DNA from: a virus | IMG/VR virus record: IMGVR_UViG_3300042305_000698 | Coordinates: 1-45,089 of that record | Length of the DNA stretch: 45,089 bases | Reading direction: 5' to 3' (one strand) | In this document: in pieces, positions 39,478-45,089 of the stretch | Numbering within the stretch: position 1 is the stretch's first letter | Layout: every line of letters begins with the position of its first letter | Translations under genes and position numbers: made by a program | Notes under the pieces: generated by a model | What the model saw: only the letters and a program-made list of their open reading frames with translations | The model's database searches: none | What the model was told of the DNA's origin: nothing

Positions 39478-39628
39478 CTGCTGCGAGGTGGCCTGGGCTG
39501 CCCCGCTTGGTTCTCTCTGGCATGCCTGCTGTAGGGCGTGCGGGTGGGTGTTTTCTTTCCAACCGGATGACATGGAGGTGTCCGATGTGGGCAGTGCGAA
39601 TCAAGGACGAAATCCTGGCGGTGTTTGA
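39461..39628 (+). CDS. Zinc-ribbon-like 55-residue protein in an overlap
   Basis: ATG 39461 lies six bases after GGAGG (39450-39454) inside the end of the previous gene. It encodes MCPMCDCCEVAWAAPLGSLW then HACCRACGWVFSFQPDD, with two cysteine clusters (CxxCxCC, then CCxxC) about 15 residues apart, a zinc-finger-like spacing. The last part overlaps the gene at 39585 in another frame. The cysteine arrangement and the ribosome binding site support it; it is easily missed. Confidence 0.5.
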   Translation: MCPMCDCCEVAWAAPLGSLWHACCRACGWVFSFQPDDMEVSDVGSANQGRNPGGV

Positions 39629-39713
39629 TACCCGCCGGGAGGCAGACGAGTTTGCCCGGGAGTGGCGTTCACTCCATGGGGTGATGTGCAAGGTGGTGCG
39701 AACGGAGAACTGA
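39585..39713 (+). CDS. 42-residue early protein
   Basis: ATG 39585 follows GGAGGTGTCCG. The protein MWAVRIKDEILAVFDTRREA then FAREWRSLHGVMCKVVRTEN folds as a beta-beta-alpha-beta pattern seen in small phage proteins. Function unknown. It overlaps the zinc-ribbon-like frame by 44 bases. Confidence 0.55.
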   Translation: MWAVRIKDEILAVFDTRREADEFAREWRSLHGVMCKVVRTEN

Positions 39714-39714
39714 G

Positions 39715-39903
39715 ATGGCAAAACACTGGGATGTTTACTTGGATTCCTTTGTCAACATCGCCCTGCCAGACGACGTTGACCCTGAGACGGACGAGGGATA
39801 CGCCCGGCTGCACGCCGATGCCGTGGCGGAGTACGTTCGCAGGCTGTCCTGCCAGCCGTGCGAAGCGACTCTCCAGTGGGAACTTTACGAGGAGGACGCC
39901 TGA
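39715..39903 (+). CDS. Small early protein, 62 residues
   Basis: ATG 39715 after GAACGGAGAACTGAG. It begins AKHWDVYLDSFVNIALPDDV and contains a helix GYARLHADAVAEYVRRLS. Cysteines SCQPCEA near the end. Function unknown. Its TGA overlaps the next ATG (TGATG). Confidence 0.5.
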   Translation: MAKHWDVYLDSFVNIALPDDVDPETDEGYARLHADAVAEYVRRLSCQPCEATLQWELYEEDA

Positions 39904-40145
39904 TGAAAACCATAGTGCATGTCAACCAGCACATCATACGCTCCAACTCCAAGACTGGAGAGAGGGAGCCGGTGCTGACAGTGAAGACTCACAAGGACAA
40001 TCGGTACGCACACCGCGTGCAGATTGCTGGGCCATGCACTGTGGTGTACAGCCCAGACAAACCATTGTCCTGTGGGGCCAAGGTGTGGATCGAAACCGAT
40101 AGCAATGTGGAGGTGTGCGATGCAGTTTTTCATCCGACTGAATAG
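39903..40145 (+). CDS. Small beta-rich conserved-looking early protein, 80 residues
   Basis: The ATG at 39903 lies in a TGATG overlap. The protein is a string of strands (KTIVHVNQHIIRSNSKTGER, PVLTVKTHKDNRYAHRVQIA, CTVVYSPDKPLSCGAKVWIE). The VVYSPDKPLxCGAxVWIET pattern is familiar from phage early regions, function unknown to me. Confidence 0.55.
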   Translation: MKTIVHVNQHIIRSNSKTGEREPVLTVKTHKDNRYAHRVQIAGPCTVVYSPDKPLSCGAKVWIETDSNVEVCDAVFHPTE

Positions 40146-40362
40146 CCTCAGTTCCCTTGCCTGCGAACTGCAAGAGATTACCGCGTCCGACGCGCACCGT
40201 GCGCGCCTCGCAGGCCCGGTGGCGGCTGCCAACTGGGGCAAGGGCAACGGCAGTGAAGCGGTTCTCTGGCAGGTGGAAACCTTTGCCGGTGCGGGCGTCG
40301 GGATGGGCCAGTGGAATGCGACACCGACCGTCCCCCAGGAGGTGAGCGATGACATCAGGTGA
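40120..40362 (+). CDS. Small early protein, 80 residues
   Basis: ATG 40120 follows GGAGGTGTGCG and overlaps the previous gene by 26 bases. It encodes QFFIRLNSLSSLACELQEIT, then AANWGKGNGSEAVLWQVETF. No family recognised. Its end overlaps the next gene by 14 bases because CAGGAGGTGAGCG is the next ribosome binding site. Confidence 0.45.
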   Translation: MQFFIRLNSLSSLACELQEITASDAHRARLAGPVAAANWGKGNGSEAVLWQVETFAGAGVGMGQWNATPTVPQEVSDDIR

Positions 40363-40651
40363 CCTCGCCAAGATGGCCCGTGCCGCAGCCGTCATTGAGT
40401 CTGTGCTGGGCCGGGACTTTGTGTGCTACACCCGGTCAGAGTTCGATGGCGAGTACGGCAAGGGTGCCTTGCTCATCCTCCAACACTACCGGGGTGACCC
40501 GCTCTGGCCGTATGTGAACTACGACGGCGGGCAATATGAGAAGATCGAACAGTTGGCCGAGGCGTTGTCGGCTGCTGGGTTCTGGGTAGAAGACTGCACC
40601 GGCTGGTACTCAGCGGTGTATGAGAAGGAGGTGGCGAATGCCAACGATTGA
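40349..40651 (+). CDS. Early protein, 100 residues, unknown
   Basis: ATG 40349 after CAGGAGGTGAGCG. It has GDLAKMARAAAVIESVLGRD and LLILQHYRGDPLWPYVNYDG, then a helix and FWVEDCTGWYSAVYEKE. No family recognised. It overlaps the next gene by 14 bases. Confidence 0.55.
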   Translation: MTSGDLAKMARAAAVIESVLGRDFVCYTRSEFDGEYGKGALLILQHYRGDPLWPYVNYDGGQYEKIEQLAEALSAAGFWVEDCTGWYSAVYEKEVANAND

Positions 40652-40817
40652 ACTGACCGACGAGCAGGCCGAGGAGTTGAAGAGCGTACTAGTTGATCAC
40701 CTGTCTGAGGCGGAGGACTACCTGTCAGACTACGACGATGACGACGGGGATCACATTCAGTACCGCCATCAACTGTCTGTCCTGTCCGACATCCTGGAAC
40801 TACTGGAGATTGCGTGA
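40638..40817 (+). CDS. Small acidic early protein, 59 residues
   Basis: ATG 40638 follows GAAGGAGGTGGCGA. The protein is acidic and helical: PTIELTDEQAEELKSVLVDH, EDYLSDYDDDDGDH, then SVLSDILELLEIA. Similar small proteins of the form T-x-E-x-L-x-x-L are frequent in early phage regions. Function unknown. Confidence 0.55.
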   Translation: MPTIELTDEQAEELKSVLVDHLSEAEDYLSDYDDDDGDHIQYRHQLSVLSDILELLEIA

Positions 40818-41065
40818 TGACCTTTGAGGAATGGGAAGACACGCGGGTGCGTGCGCAGGACGGCTTCAAGGAGTGGCTGATGCGTGATCACTTCGGCTAC
40901 GTGCCGGCCGGATGGCAAGAGGTGTGGACATACGCCCCGGGCATCGTCGTCCGGCTGGATGAAGACACATACTTCACGCACATCGGTCGGTCGGAGTACA
41001 CGGGATCGCGTGGCGATGTGGAGCGTCGATTGTGGGACGATTACGCCAAACATGAGGTGGGATGA
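40817..41065 (+). CDS. Early protein, 82 residues, unknown
   Basis: ATG 40817 shares its A with the last base of the previous stop. It reads TFEEWEDTRVRAQDGFKEWL and then GYVPAGWQEVWTYAPGIVVR. It looks soluble with no domain recognised. The downstream DNA methyltransferase gene starts in an overlap with its TGA. Confidence 0.5.
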   Translation: MTFEEWEDTRVRAQDGFKEWLMRDHFGYVPAGWQEVWTYAPGIVVRLDEDTYFTHIGRSEYTGSRGDVERRLWDDYAKHEVG

Positions 41066-41754
41066 TGCGTGTGCTGGACCTGTACTGCGGGGCCGGGATG
41101 GCGGCAGATGGGTACTACGATGCCGGGTTCGATGTGGTCGGGTGGGATGTGAGGTTCCAGCCCAGTTACCCCTTCCAGTTCCATCGGGGCAGTGCCTTGG
41201 ATGCCCTGGAAGATCGGGCCTACCTGCGTGAGTTCGACCTGATCCATGCCTCCCCGCCATGCCAAGCCCACACTAGGGCCAAGCATTTGCGGGAAGCGCA
41301 GGGTGGCAAGAGTAAGTACGACGATCTGCTGACGCCCACCTTGGAGCTGCTGCGAGACTGCGGCGTACCTTGGGTGGTGGAGAACGTGGTCGGCGCACCA
41401 GGGATGGAGGGTGCGGTGATCCAATGCGGCTCGGCCTACGGGCTGAAGGTCCGCAGGCACCGCCTGTTCCTGGCATCCTTTCCCCTGGTGGGATCAGGCT
41501 GCAAGCACAAGGAGCAGGGCAAGCCCATCGGGGTGTACCACGTAATGGGCGACACATGCCGCGGCACATGCAGCAAGACCGGCAAGCTGGTGATCGGCGG
41601 GTCCACTGCCAAGACGGTGGAGGAAGGGCGCGCAGCGATGGGCGTCAGCCGTGCGATCACGTGGAACGAACTGAAGGAAGGCTTCCCGCCTGCTTACACT
41701 CGCCACGTTGGCGAGCAGGCGATGGCCTATCTGTTGCAGAAGGAGGTGGCGTGA
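41065..41754 (+). CDS. C5-cytosine DNA methyltransferase
   Basis: A 229-residue enzyme from ATG 41065 (another ATG at 41062). It should transfer a methyl group to cytosine C5 in double-stranded DNA. Motif I is LDLYCGAGMAADGY (residues 4-17), motif IV SPPCQAH with the catalytic Cys at 66, motif VI VVENV (104-108), motif VIII RRHRLF (130-135), and motif X near HVGEQAMAYL. It is shorter than typical 330-residue enzymes, so the target-recognition domain between VIII and X is small. No cognate restriction enzyme is visible, so protection of the phage genome from host restriction, or a regulatory role, is more likely than a restriction-modification pair. Confidence 0.85.
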   Translation: MRVLDLYCGAGMAADGYYDAGFDVVGWDVRFQPSYPFQFHRGSALDALEDRAYLREFDLIHASPPCQAHTRAKHLREAQGGKSKYDDLLTPTLELLRDCGVPWVVENVVGAPGMEGAVIQCGSAYGLKVRRHRLFLASFPLVGSGCKHKEQGKPIGVYHVMGDTCRGTCSKTGKLVIGGSTAKTVEEGRAAMGVSRAITWNELKEGFPPAYTRHVGEQAMAYLLQKEVA

Positions 41755-41957
41755 TGCCATTCCCAGATTCGGAATACCCCAGCATCATGCGGGGGAGAGA
41801 CAAGAGGGAGAGCCAGCGGTTGATGGCGGCTGCGCCCGAGATGCTGGATGCACTCAAGGAAGCACTGGAGGTCATGGGCGAGTGGGGCGCTGACGGCGAC
41901 CCTCAATGGGCTCTCGCCGCGCGGGCGGCAATCGACAAAGCAGAAGGGAGGGAGTGA
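41754..41957 (+). CDS. Small early protein, 67 residues, LMAAAPEML type
   Basis: ATG 41754 follows GAAGGAGGTGGCGTG. It has ESQRLMAAAPEMLDALKEAL and ALAARAAIDKAEGRE. The pattern -xRLxAAAPxLLxAL is widespread in phage proteins of unknown role. The next gene has the same two motifs, so they are probable paralogs. Confidence 0.6.
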   Translation: MPFPDSEYPSIMRGRDKRESQRLMAAAPEMLDALKEALEVMGEWGADGDPQWALAARAAIDKAEGRE

Positions 41958-42286
41958 TGCGTCATACAGATGGACCCTGGTGGGCCTGTCCCCCAGACGA
42001 AGACAGCGAAAACTGGGAGATCGAAGACGGGTACGGTCACACAGCAACCGTCTACGGCGACGATGAGCCGGCGGCAGCCAATGCCCGGCTGATGGCGGCT
42101 GGGCCTGATTTGTTGGCGGCCCTGGACTCTATCCGCTCCAGCCTCATGGAACTAGACGATGACGGGTGCGGCAGGCCGGGCTGCGGCTGGCGTGAGCTGG
42201 ACGCCACCCACGTTGACGAACTGATATCGAACAGCCTTCGACTGGCCATAGATGCCATTGCCAAAGCAGAAGGGAGGGGTGAGTGA
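41957..42286 (+). CDS. Paralog of the previous small protein, 109 residues
   Basis: ATG 41957 after GGAGGGAGTG. It begins RHTDGPWWACPPDEDSENWE, then ANARLMAAGPDLLAALDSIR and ends AIDAIAKAEGRGE, repeating the core of the gene before it with a longer N terminus. The pattern TDGPW and ANARLMAAGPDLL is the typical phage Ead/Ea22-like arrangement. Function unknown. Confidence 0.6.
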   Translation: MRHTDGPWWACPPDEDSENWEIEDGYGHTATVYGDDEPAAANARLMAAGPDLLAALDSIRSSLMELDDDGCGRPGCGWRELDATHVDELISNSLRLAIDAIAKAEGRGE

Positions 42287-42504
42287 TGCCCGGAGTTAGC
42301 AAAAAATACTTGTCCGCACTGGCAAAGTGTGGCATCGGTGACGAGGAGTTCATCGAACTGATGGAGGCTGCGTGGTGGGCCTTGTTCGCGGCCCGACAAG
42401 CGGTTGGTACGCACCTTGATCTCAACGACGATTACCTAGATGGGCTTGAGGCCAAGGTGCAGAAGTACATGAACGACGAAATGGACACGGAAGGGAGGGA
42501 GTGA
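42286..42504 (+). CDS. Small helical early protein, 72 residues
   Basis: ATG 42286 follows GGAGGGGTGAGTG; a GTG codon just before is possible. It shows SKKYLSALAKCGIGDEEFIE and EAAWWALFAARQAVGTHL. Helical, no family. Ends in EGRE, encoded by the next ribosome binding site. Confidence 0.5.
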   Translation: MPGVSKKYLSALAKCGIGDEEFIELMEAAWWALFAARQAVGTHLDLNDDYLDGLEAKVQKYMNDEMDTEGRE

Positions 42505-42758
42505 TGGTGCGAAGACGCAAGTTGTGTGCGGTCTGCGAGTCACGGCCAGCCCGCAAATTAGCAAGCCGGTACACCCATGCGATTCAACAGTCAGCATTCT
42601 GTAGCCGACGATGCGCCGCCGAGTACGGACTTCTTGCAGCCGGAGCAGAGGGTGACGAGGGGCTGAACTGGTGCGAACTGCATGGATGGTTCACCAATGC
42701 CCTCCTAATAGACGACGGGTGCCCGGAATGCCGGCCGACAAAGGAGCCAGACGAATGA
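42504..42758 (+). CDS. Zinc-finger-like protein, 84 residues
   Basis: ATG 42504 after GGAGGGAGTG. Cysteines are spaced as CAVCESRP, FCSRRCAAE, WCELHGW and CPECRP, giving two probable zinc sites (CxxC with CxxxC, and CxxH with CxxC). It is basic at the start and may bind nucleic acid. Function unknown. Confidence 0.6.
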   Translation: MVRRRKLCAVCESRPARKLASRYTHAIQQSAFCSRRCAAEYGLLAAGAEGDEGLNWCELHGWFTNALLIDDGCPECRPTKEPDE

Positions 42759-42952
42759 TCACCATCCAACTCACACCCCAGCAGTTCTTCTACCTGAAGT
42801 CTGCCGTGGAGCGTGACCGAGAAGGCTTGGAAGACATGGCCCCGTGGGATATCGATGACCAGACCGAGCAGCATGCCGACGAGATTCGCTGTAGCAAAGA
42901 GGTGGGTAGACTCCTGGCTCGCGTGGAGCAGGAGCAGGTGGTAGCACACTGA
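42755..42952 (+). CDS. Small early protein, 65 residues
   Basis: ATG 42755 after AAAGGAGCCAGACGA. It begins ITIQLTPQQFFYLKSAVERD and continues as a helix to EIRCSKEVGRLLARVEQEQ. A TPQQFFYLKSAVE segment resembles the start of small helical phage proteins. Function unknown. Confidence 0.5.
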   Translation: MITIQLTPQQFFYLKSAVERDREGLEDMAPWDIDDQTEQHADEIRCSKEVGRLLARVEQEQVVAH

Positions 42953-42964
42953 AGGAGGTGAGTG

Positions 42965-43183
42965 ATGGCATGGGAACAACTCCCGGTTGACGCCGGGCAG
43001 ATTGTCGATGTGAAGTACGACTGCGATTGGGAGACGCGCACACTGCACAAGCGTGTCGAAGACCGCGGCTACGGCAGCGTTGAGTTGTTCATGGGCCGGA
43101 TTGCGGATGGCGAAGATCGCTACGAACCGTGGAACGGCATCTTGCCCCGTGTCACCAAGTGGATTTCAGAAGGAGGTGAGTGA
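42965..43183 (+). CDS. Small beta-rich early protein, 72 residues
   Basis: ATG 42965 after GAAGGAGGTGAGTG. It reads AWEQLPVDAGQIVDVKYDCD, then ETRTLHKRVEDRGYGSVELF. Strand-rich, unknown. Ends in EGGE encoded by the next ribosome binding site. Confidence 0.5.
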   Translation: MAWEQLPVDAGQIVDVKYDCDWETRTLHKRVEDRGYGSVELFMGRIADGEDRYEPWNGILPRVTKWISEGGE

Positions 43184-43533
43184 TGAGTGAACGAACAAGC
43201 CGCGGCCTGCCGGCCGATCCTGTGATGGCAGTCCGCAAGCGGCGGCTAGGCACGCTGCCCTTTGCCTTTGCTTTGCGGTGCTGCGATATCGGGGAAGCCC
43301 AAGACAGCATGGGCAACGTGTACCTGACAACGTGGGGGCTCAACCTTCCCGCAGCCAGGCAGGAGTGGTTTATTCGGGAAACTCGTTTCCACCCGATTTG
43401 GACGGGAGCTGACGATGGAAGTTGCGAACTGATCCTGGGTAGCGCTCGCAGCGCAGACGCTCTGACGGAGTGGCTGAAGGACGGCCTGCGGCTTGGCGAA
43501 AACCCTGCATGGGAGGAGGTGAGTGATGGCTAA
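43183..43533 (+). CDS. Early protein, 116 residues, unknown
   Basis: ATG 43183 after GAAGGAGGTGAGTG. It has a basic N terminus (ERTSRGLPADPVMAVRKRRL) and NVYLTTWGLNLPAARQEWFI. Not recognised. Ends eight bases after the start of the next gene. Confidence 0.5.
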   Translation: MSERTSRGLPADPVMAVRKRRLGTLPFAFALRCCDIGEAQDSMGNVYLTTWGLNLPAARQEWFIRETRFHPIWTGADDGSCELILGSARSADALTEWLKDGLRLGENPAWEEVSDG

Positions 43534-43816
43534 GAAGGCTGACTTCGTCCTTGAGCTTGATGCCTGGGAGAAGAAGTACTTCGATCTCGTCTGGTATGCC
43601 CGCACCACACCGGACGAGCCCGTCAGTCAGGCTGGGCGTCAGCGGGTGGAGGCGGCGTGGTCTGCCGATCTGGAAGAGCTGCGGTCGGATGACAGCACCT
43701 GGCAGCACGGATTCAACAGCGGCTGCCTTGCTGCGTTCCGTTTGGTTCAGGGGCTGCTGGGCAGCGAGGACGACGCGGAGTTTGCGAGGGAGCAGTTTCC
43801 TTTCTTGGACACATGA
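43526..43816 (+). CDS. Conserved-looking early protein, 96 residues, HGFNSG type
   Basis: ATG 43526 after GGAGGTGAGTG. It is helical: ADFVLELDAWEKKYFDLVWY, then HGFNSGCLAAFRLVQGLLG and AEFAREQFPFLD. The motif HGFNSGxLAAxRL is common in small phage proteins of unknown function. Confidence 0.6.
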   Translation: MAKKADFVLELDAWEKKYFDLVWYARTTPDEPVSQAGRQRVEAAWSADLEELRSDDSTWQHGFNSGCLAAFRLVQGLLGSEDDAEFAREQFPFLDT

Positions 43817-43827
43817 GGAGGTGAGCG

Positions 43828-44049
43828 ATGCTGACGGGTGACAAGACGATTGCGAAGCGTGGGCTGCGGGCATGCCAGCAGTTCGCGTCTGCAACCGGGC
43901 GGGATATCGATGAGGATCAGGGCGTGATCATGGAGGAGCTGGCAGTGAGCCTCCTGCATCTGTGCGACCAGGAGGGCATGGACCCGTTCATGTTCATGCA
44001 GAAGGCGTTGCAGAAGTTCCAAGACACCCTAGTGGAGGAGGACTACTGA
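43828..44049 (+). CDS. Small helical early protein, 73 residues
   Basis: ATG 43828 after GGAGGTGAGCG. LTGDKTIAKRGLRACQQFAS, then EELAVSLLHLCDQEGMDPFM and FMQKALQKFQDTLVEED. All helix, no family recognised. TGATG overlap with the next gene. Confidence 0.55.
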   Translation: MLTGDKTIAKRGLRACQQFASATGRDIDEDQGVIMEELAVSLLHLCDQEGMDPFMFMQKALQKFQDTLVEEDY

Positions 44050-44420
44050 TGAGCCTGGACTGGGATTGCGAGGACTGCGAAGAGCCGATTGCCGCCAATG
44101 AGATTGAGGCCGGCATTCGCAAGGCTCTGGTGTTTGAGTCCGTGGCGGTGGGCTTGGGATCAATCACCGAGGACAACGAGGACGAGTGGATGTTTCGGTC
44201 CATGCTCCTTCAGCGGATCGACATGAGTACCATCACGTTTGCCAAGCCCACCTGGGGCGAGAAGGTACAGGAGTTGCGGAAGGCGTTGCGGCGGTGGCGT
44301 GGCATGACCACCAACGCCAGCCACAAGCCGAAGCGCAAGGAGTGGATGCAGCAGACGATGACTCTGCTAGAGCGTGAGGTTGAGAAGAGGATTCCCAAGC
44401 AAGAGGTGCAGAAGCAATGA
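44049..44420 (+). CDS. Early protein, 123 residues, unknown
   Basis: ATG 44049 lies in a TGATG overlap. It has SLDWDCEDCEEPIAANEIEA with one CxxC, a helical middle and a charged helical C terminus (EWMQQTMTLLEREVEKRIPK). Function unknown; four-base overlap with the next gene. Confidence 0.5.
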   Translation: MSLDWDCEDCEEPIAANEIEAGIRKALVFESVAVGLGSITEDNEDEWMFRSMLLQRIDMSTITFAKPTWGEKVQELRKALRRWRGMTTNASHKPKRKEWMQQTMTLLEREVEKRIPKQEVQKQ

Positions 44421-44833
44421 AGGGACCGAGATCCAAAGACCATGGCCTGTCGTACGGCGACGATCCCAGGCCGGACCATCCGGCCGATGTGTTCCAGTGG
44501 GTTCTCAACCTGGACCTGTGCGGCAAGGCGTTCGGCCGACTGGTCAGCGCGCCCTACCTGTATCAGGCGTTCATCGACCTGCGTACGGCGAGCGCGACGG
44601 GCCACGCCCATGAGGTCAGGCTGGCGTGGCAGTTGTTCCTGGACGTTGCCGGCCCGCAGTTGACCGGCATGTTCATCCGCGAGGGCGGCTGGGGCGGCGT
44701 GTGCGAGGCGCCTATCGCAGAGGACAATACGCCATCGCAGTTCGTTGTGTGGAAGGGCGACGGCGAGCGGGTGCTGGGCAGATTGCAGTACAAGAACGAT
44801 CAGGCGGTAGATATTTCCTTTGTTGTGGAGTGA
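44417..44833 (+). CDS. Early protein, 138 residues, unknown
   Basis: ATG 44417 in an ATGA overlap. It has VFQWVLNLDLCGKAFGRLVS, TASATGHAHEVRLAWQLFLD and a strand-rich C terminus (GERVLGRLQYKNDQAVDISF). Not recognised. It precedes two tiny membrane peptides. Confidence 0.5.
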   Translation: MKGPRSKDHGLSYGDDPRPDHPADVFQWVLNLDLCGKAFGRLVSAPYLYQAFIDLRTASATGHAHEVRLAWQLFLDVAGPQLTGMFIREGGWGGVCEAPIAEDNTPSQFVVWKGDGERVLGRLQYKNDQAVDISFVVE

Positions 44834-44838
44834 CAATT

Positions 44839-44913
44839 ATGGACAGGGAAGTCCCGATGATTCTGGAGTTGGTGTGTTGTATAATCAGGCTCGTAATTGA
44901 GGTGGTACGATGA
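44839..44913 (+). CDS. 24-residue hydrophobic peptide
   Basis: ATG 44839 encodes MDREVPMILELVCCIIRLVI then EVVR, mostly hydrophobic over 17 residues and flanked by charged ends, as in a short membrane peptide. No strong ribosome binding site is seen. A TATAAT at 44880 lies inside it, so it may be only the upstream part of a promoter region. Confidence 0.3.
   Translation: MDREVPMILELVCCIIRLVIEVVR
44880..44885 (+). promoter_or_regulatory. TATAAT -10 candidate before the membrane peptide and serine recombinase
   Basis: A perfect TATAAT at 44880-44885 with transcription expected near 44892. No good TTGACA lies 17 bases upstream (the sequence there is ATGATT), so it would be a weak or activator-dependent promoter. 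It would serve the 20-residue peptide and the serine recombinase. Confidence 0.35.
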
Positions 44914-44972
44914 TTGACTTCTTGCTGGGTGGTGCGCTGGTTCTGTTTCTCATCTTCTGGCCCACGGACTAG
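44910..44972 (+). CDS. 20-residue membrane peptide upstream of serine recombinase
   Basis: ATG 44910 follows GAGGTGGTACG, a good site, and encodes MIDFLLGGALVLFLIFWPTD, a single membrane-spanning helix. It ends two bases before the serine recombinase ATG. The size is below usual gene calls but the initiation site is clear. Possible leader peptide coupling translation to the recombinase. Confidence 0.4.
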   Translation: MIDFLLGGALVLFLIFWPTD

Positions 44973-44974
44973 CC

Positions 44975-45089
44975 ATGCTGTACGGATACATGCGAGTCTC
45001 CGGCGACAAGCAGGAGAACGGCCTGGCTGCACAGCGGGCAAGGCTAGAGGAGTACGCCCAGCAGCATGGGCTGGAGATCACCGAGTACT
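44975..45089 (+). CDS. Serine recombinase, N-terminal fragment cut by window end
   Basis: The first 38 residues are visible, starting LYGYMRVSGDKQENGLAAQRARLEEYAQQ: the resolvase/invertase fold begins YxRVSxxxQ with the catalytic Ser (residue 9), the Gln after it and the second helix LxxQxxxLxxYAxxxG. The gene runs off the right edge. Role could be integration, resolution or inversion. It is the second recombinase in this window besides int. Confidence 0.8.
   Translation, partial: MLYGYMRVSGDKQENGLAAQRARLEEYAQQHGLEITEY

Noticed and set aside
44041-44070. CTGATGAG at a gene junction, a possible second hammerhead core
   Set aside because: No GAAA and no GUC with pairing stems in the neighbourhood; the sequence is explained by the TGATG stop/start overlap.
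45070-45089. Circular closure of the window (right end joined to left end)
   Set aside because: Joining the ends stops the serine recombinase frame after a few codons (TAG in the first 20 bases), so the window is not a closed circle.
1-45089. CRISPR array or insertion sequence
   Set aside because: No regularly spaced identical repeats and no transposase with terminal inverted repeats were seen.

Overview
The window reads as one tailed-phage or prophage segment from a GC-rich bacterial host that uses strong Shine-Dalgarno sites. No clear host gene is visible. The host cannot be named from sequence alone. A tyrosine integrase near the left end points to a temperate element. The short tail-tube-like genes, large portal and large internal virion proteins suggest podovirus-like morphology.

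Layout. (1) 1-145 is a non-coding stretch with small inverted repeats, a possible attachment or regulatory region, followed by the integrase on the plus strand (146-979). (2) From 34709 down to 976 nearly everything is on the minus strand and forms a tightly coupled late block. In transcription order it holds: a cysteine-rich beta-solenoid protein, small conserved proteins, a protein with a polyvalent-type ADP-ribosyltransferase-like fold, scaffold, major capsid protein, a decoration-like protein and an intrinsic terminator; then a second set with a glycosyltransferase-methyltransferase fusion behind its own sigma70-type promoter, a small-terminase candidate, large terminase, portal, fibre and adhesin genes, a head-tail adaptor, a tail nozzle-like protein, low-complexity virion proteins and a 1196-residue internal (ejection-type) protein. 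Most neighbours overlap by ATGA, GTGA or TGATG, so translation is probably coupled. (3) 34710-36212 is the switch region: hairpins, a compositionally different minus-strand gene, and three copies of a 22-23 bp promoter or operator-like motif pointing outwards from a short AT-rich stretch. (4) From 36213 to the right end about thirty small plus-strand genes are packed behind near-identical AGGAGGTGAGTG-type ribosome binding sites. They include a C5 cytosine DNA methyltransferase, a conserved zinc-type phage protein, several small cysteine-motif proteins and many unknowns, and the series ends in two tiny membrane peptides and the start of a serine recombinase. No polymerase, helicase, primase, endolysin or repressor was recognised, so those functions are either outside the window or in unrecognised genes.

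The most notable element is a complete type II hammerhead ribozyme at 36326-36377, between the first two genes of the early plus-strand cluster. Every core nucleotide is present (GAAA, the GUC cleavage triplet, CUGAUGA) and all three stems pair perfectly. It overlaps the stop codon of a 37-residue gene and lies just before the ribosome binding site of the next gene, so cleavage after 36349 would separate the two messages. About 360 bases downstream, 36736-36990 is a second gene-free stretch rich in inverted repeats, which may be another structured RNA or an origin.
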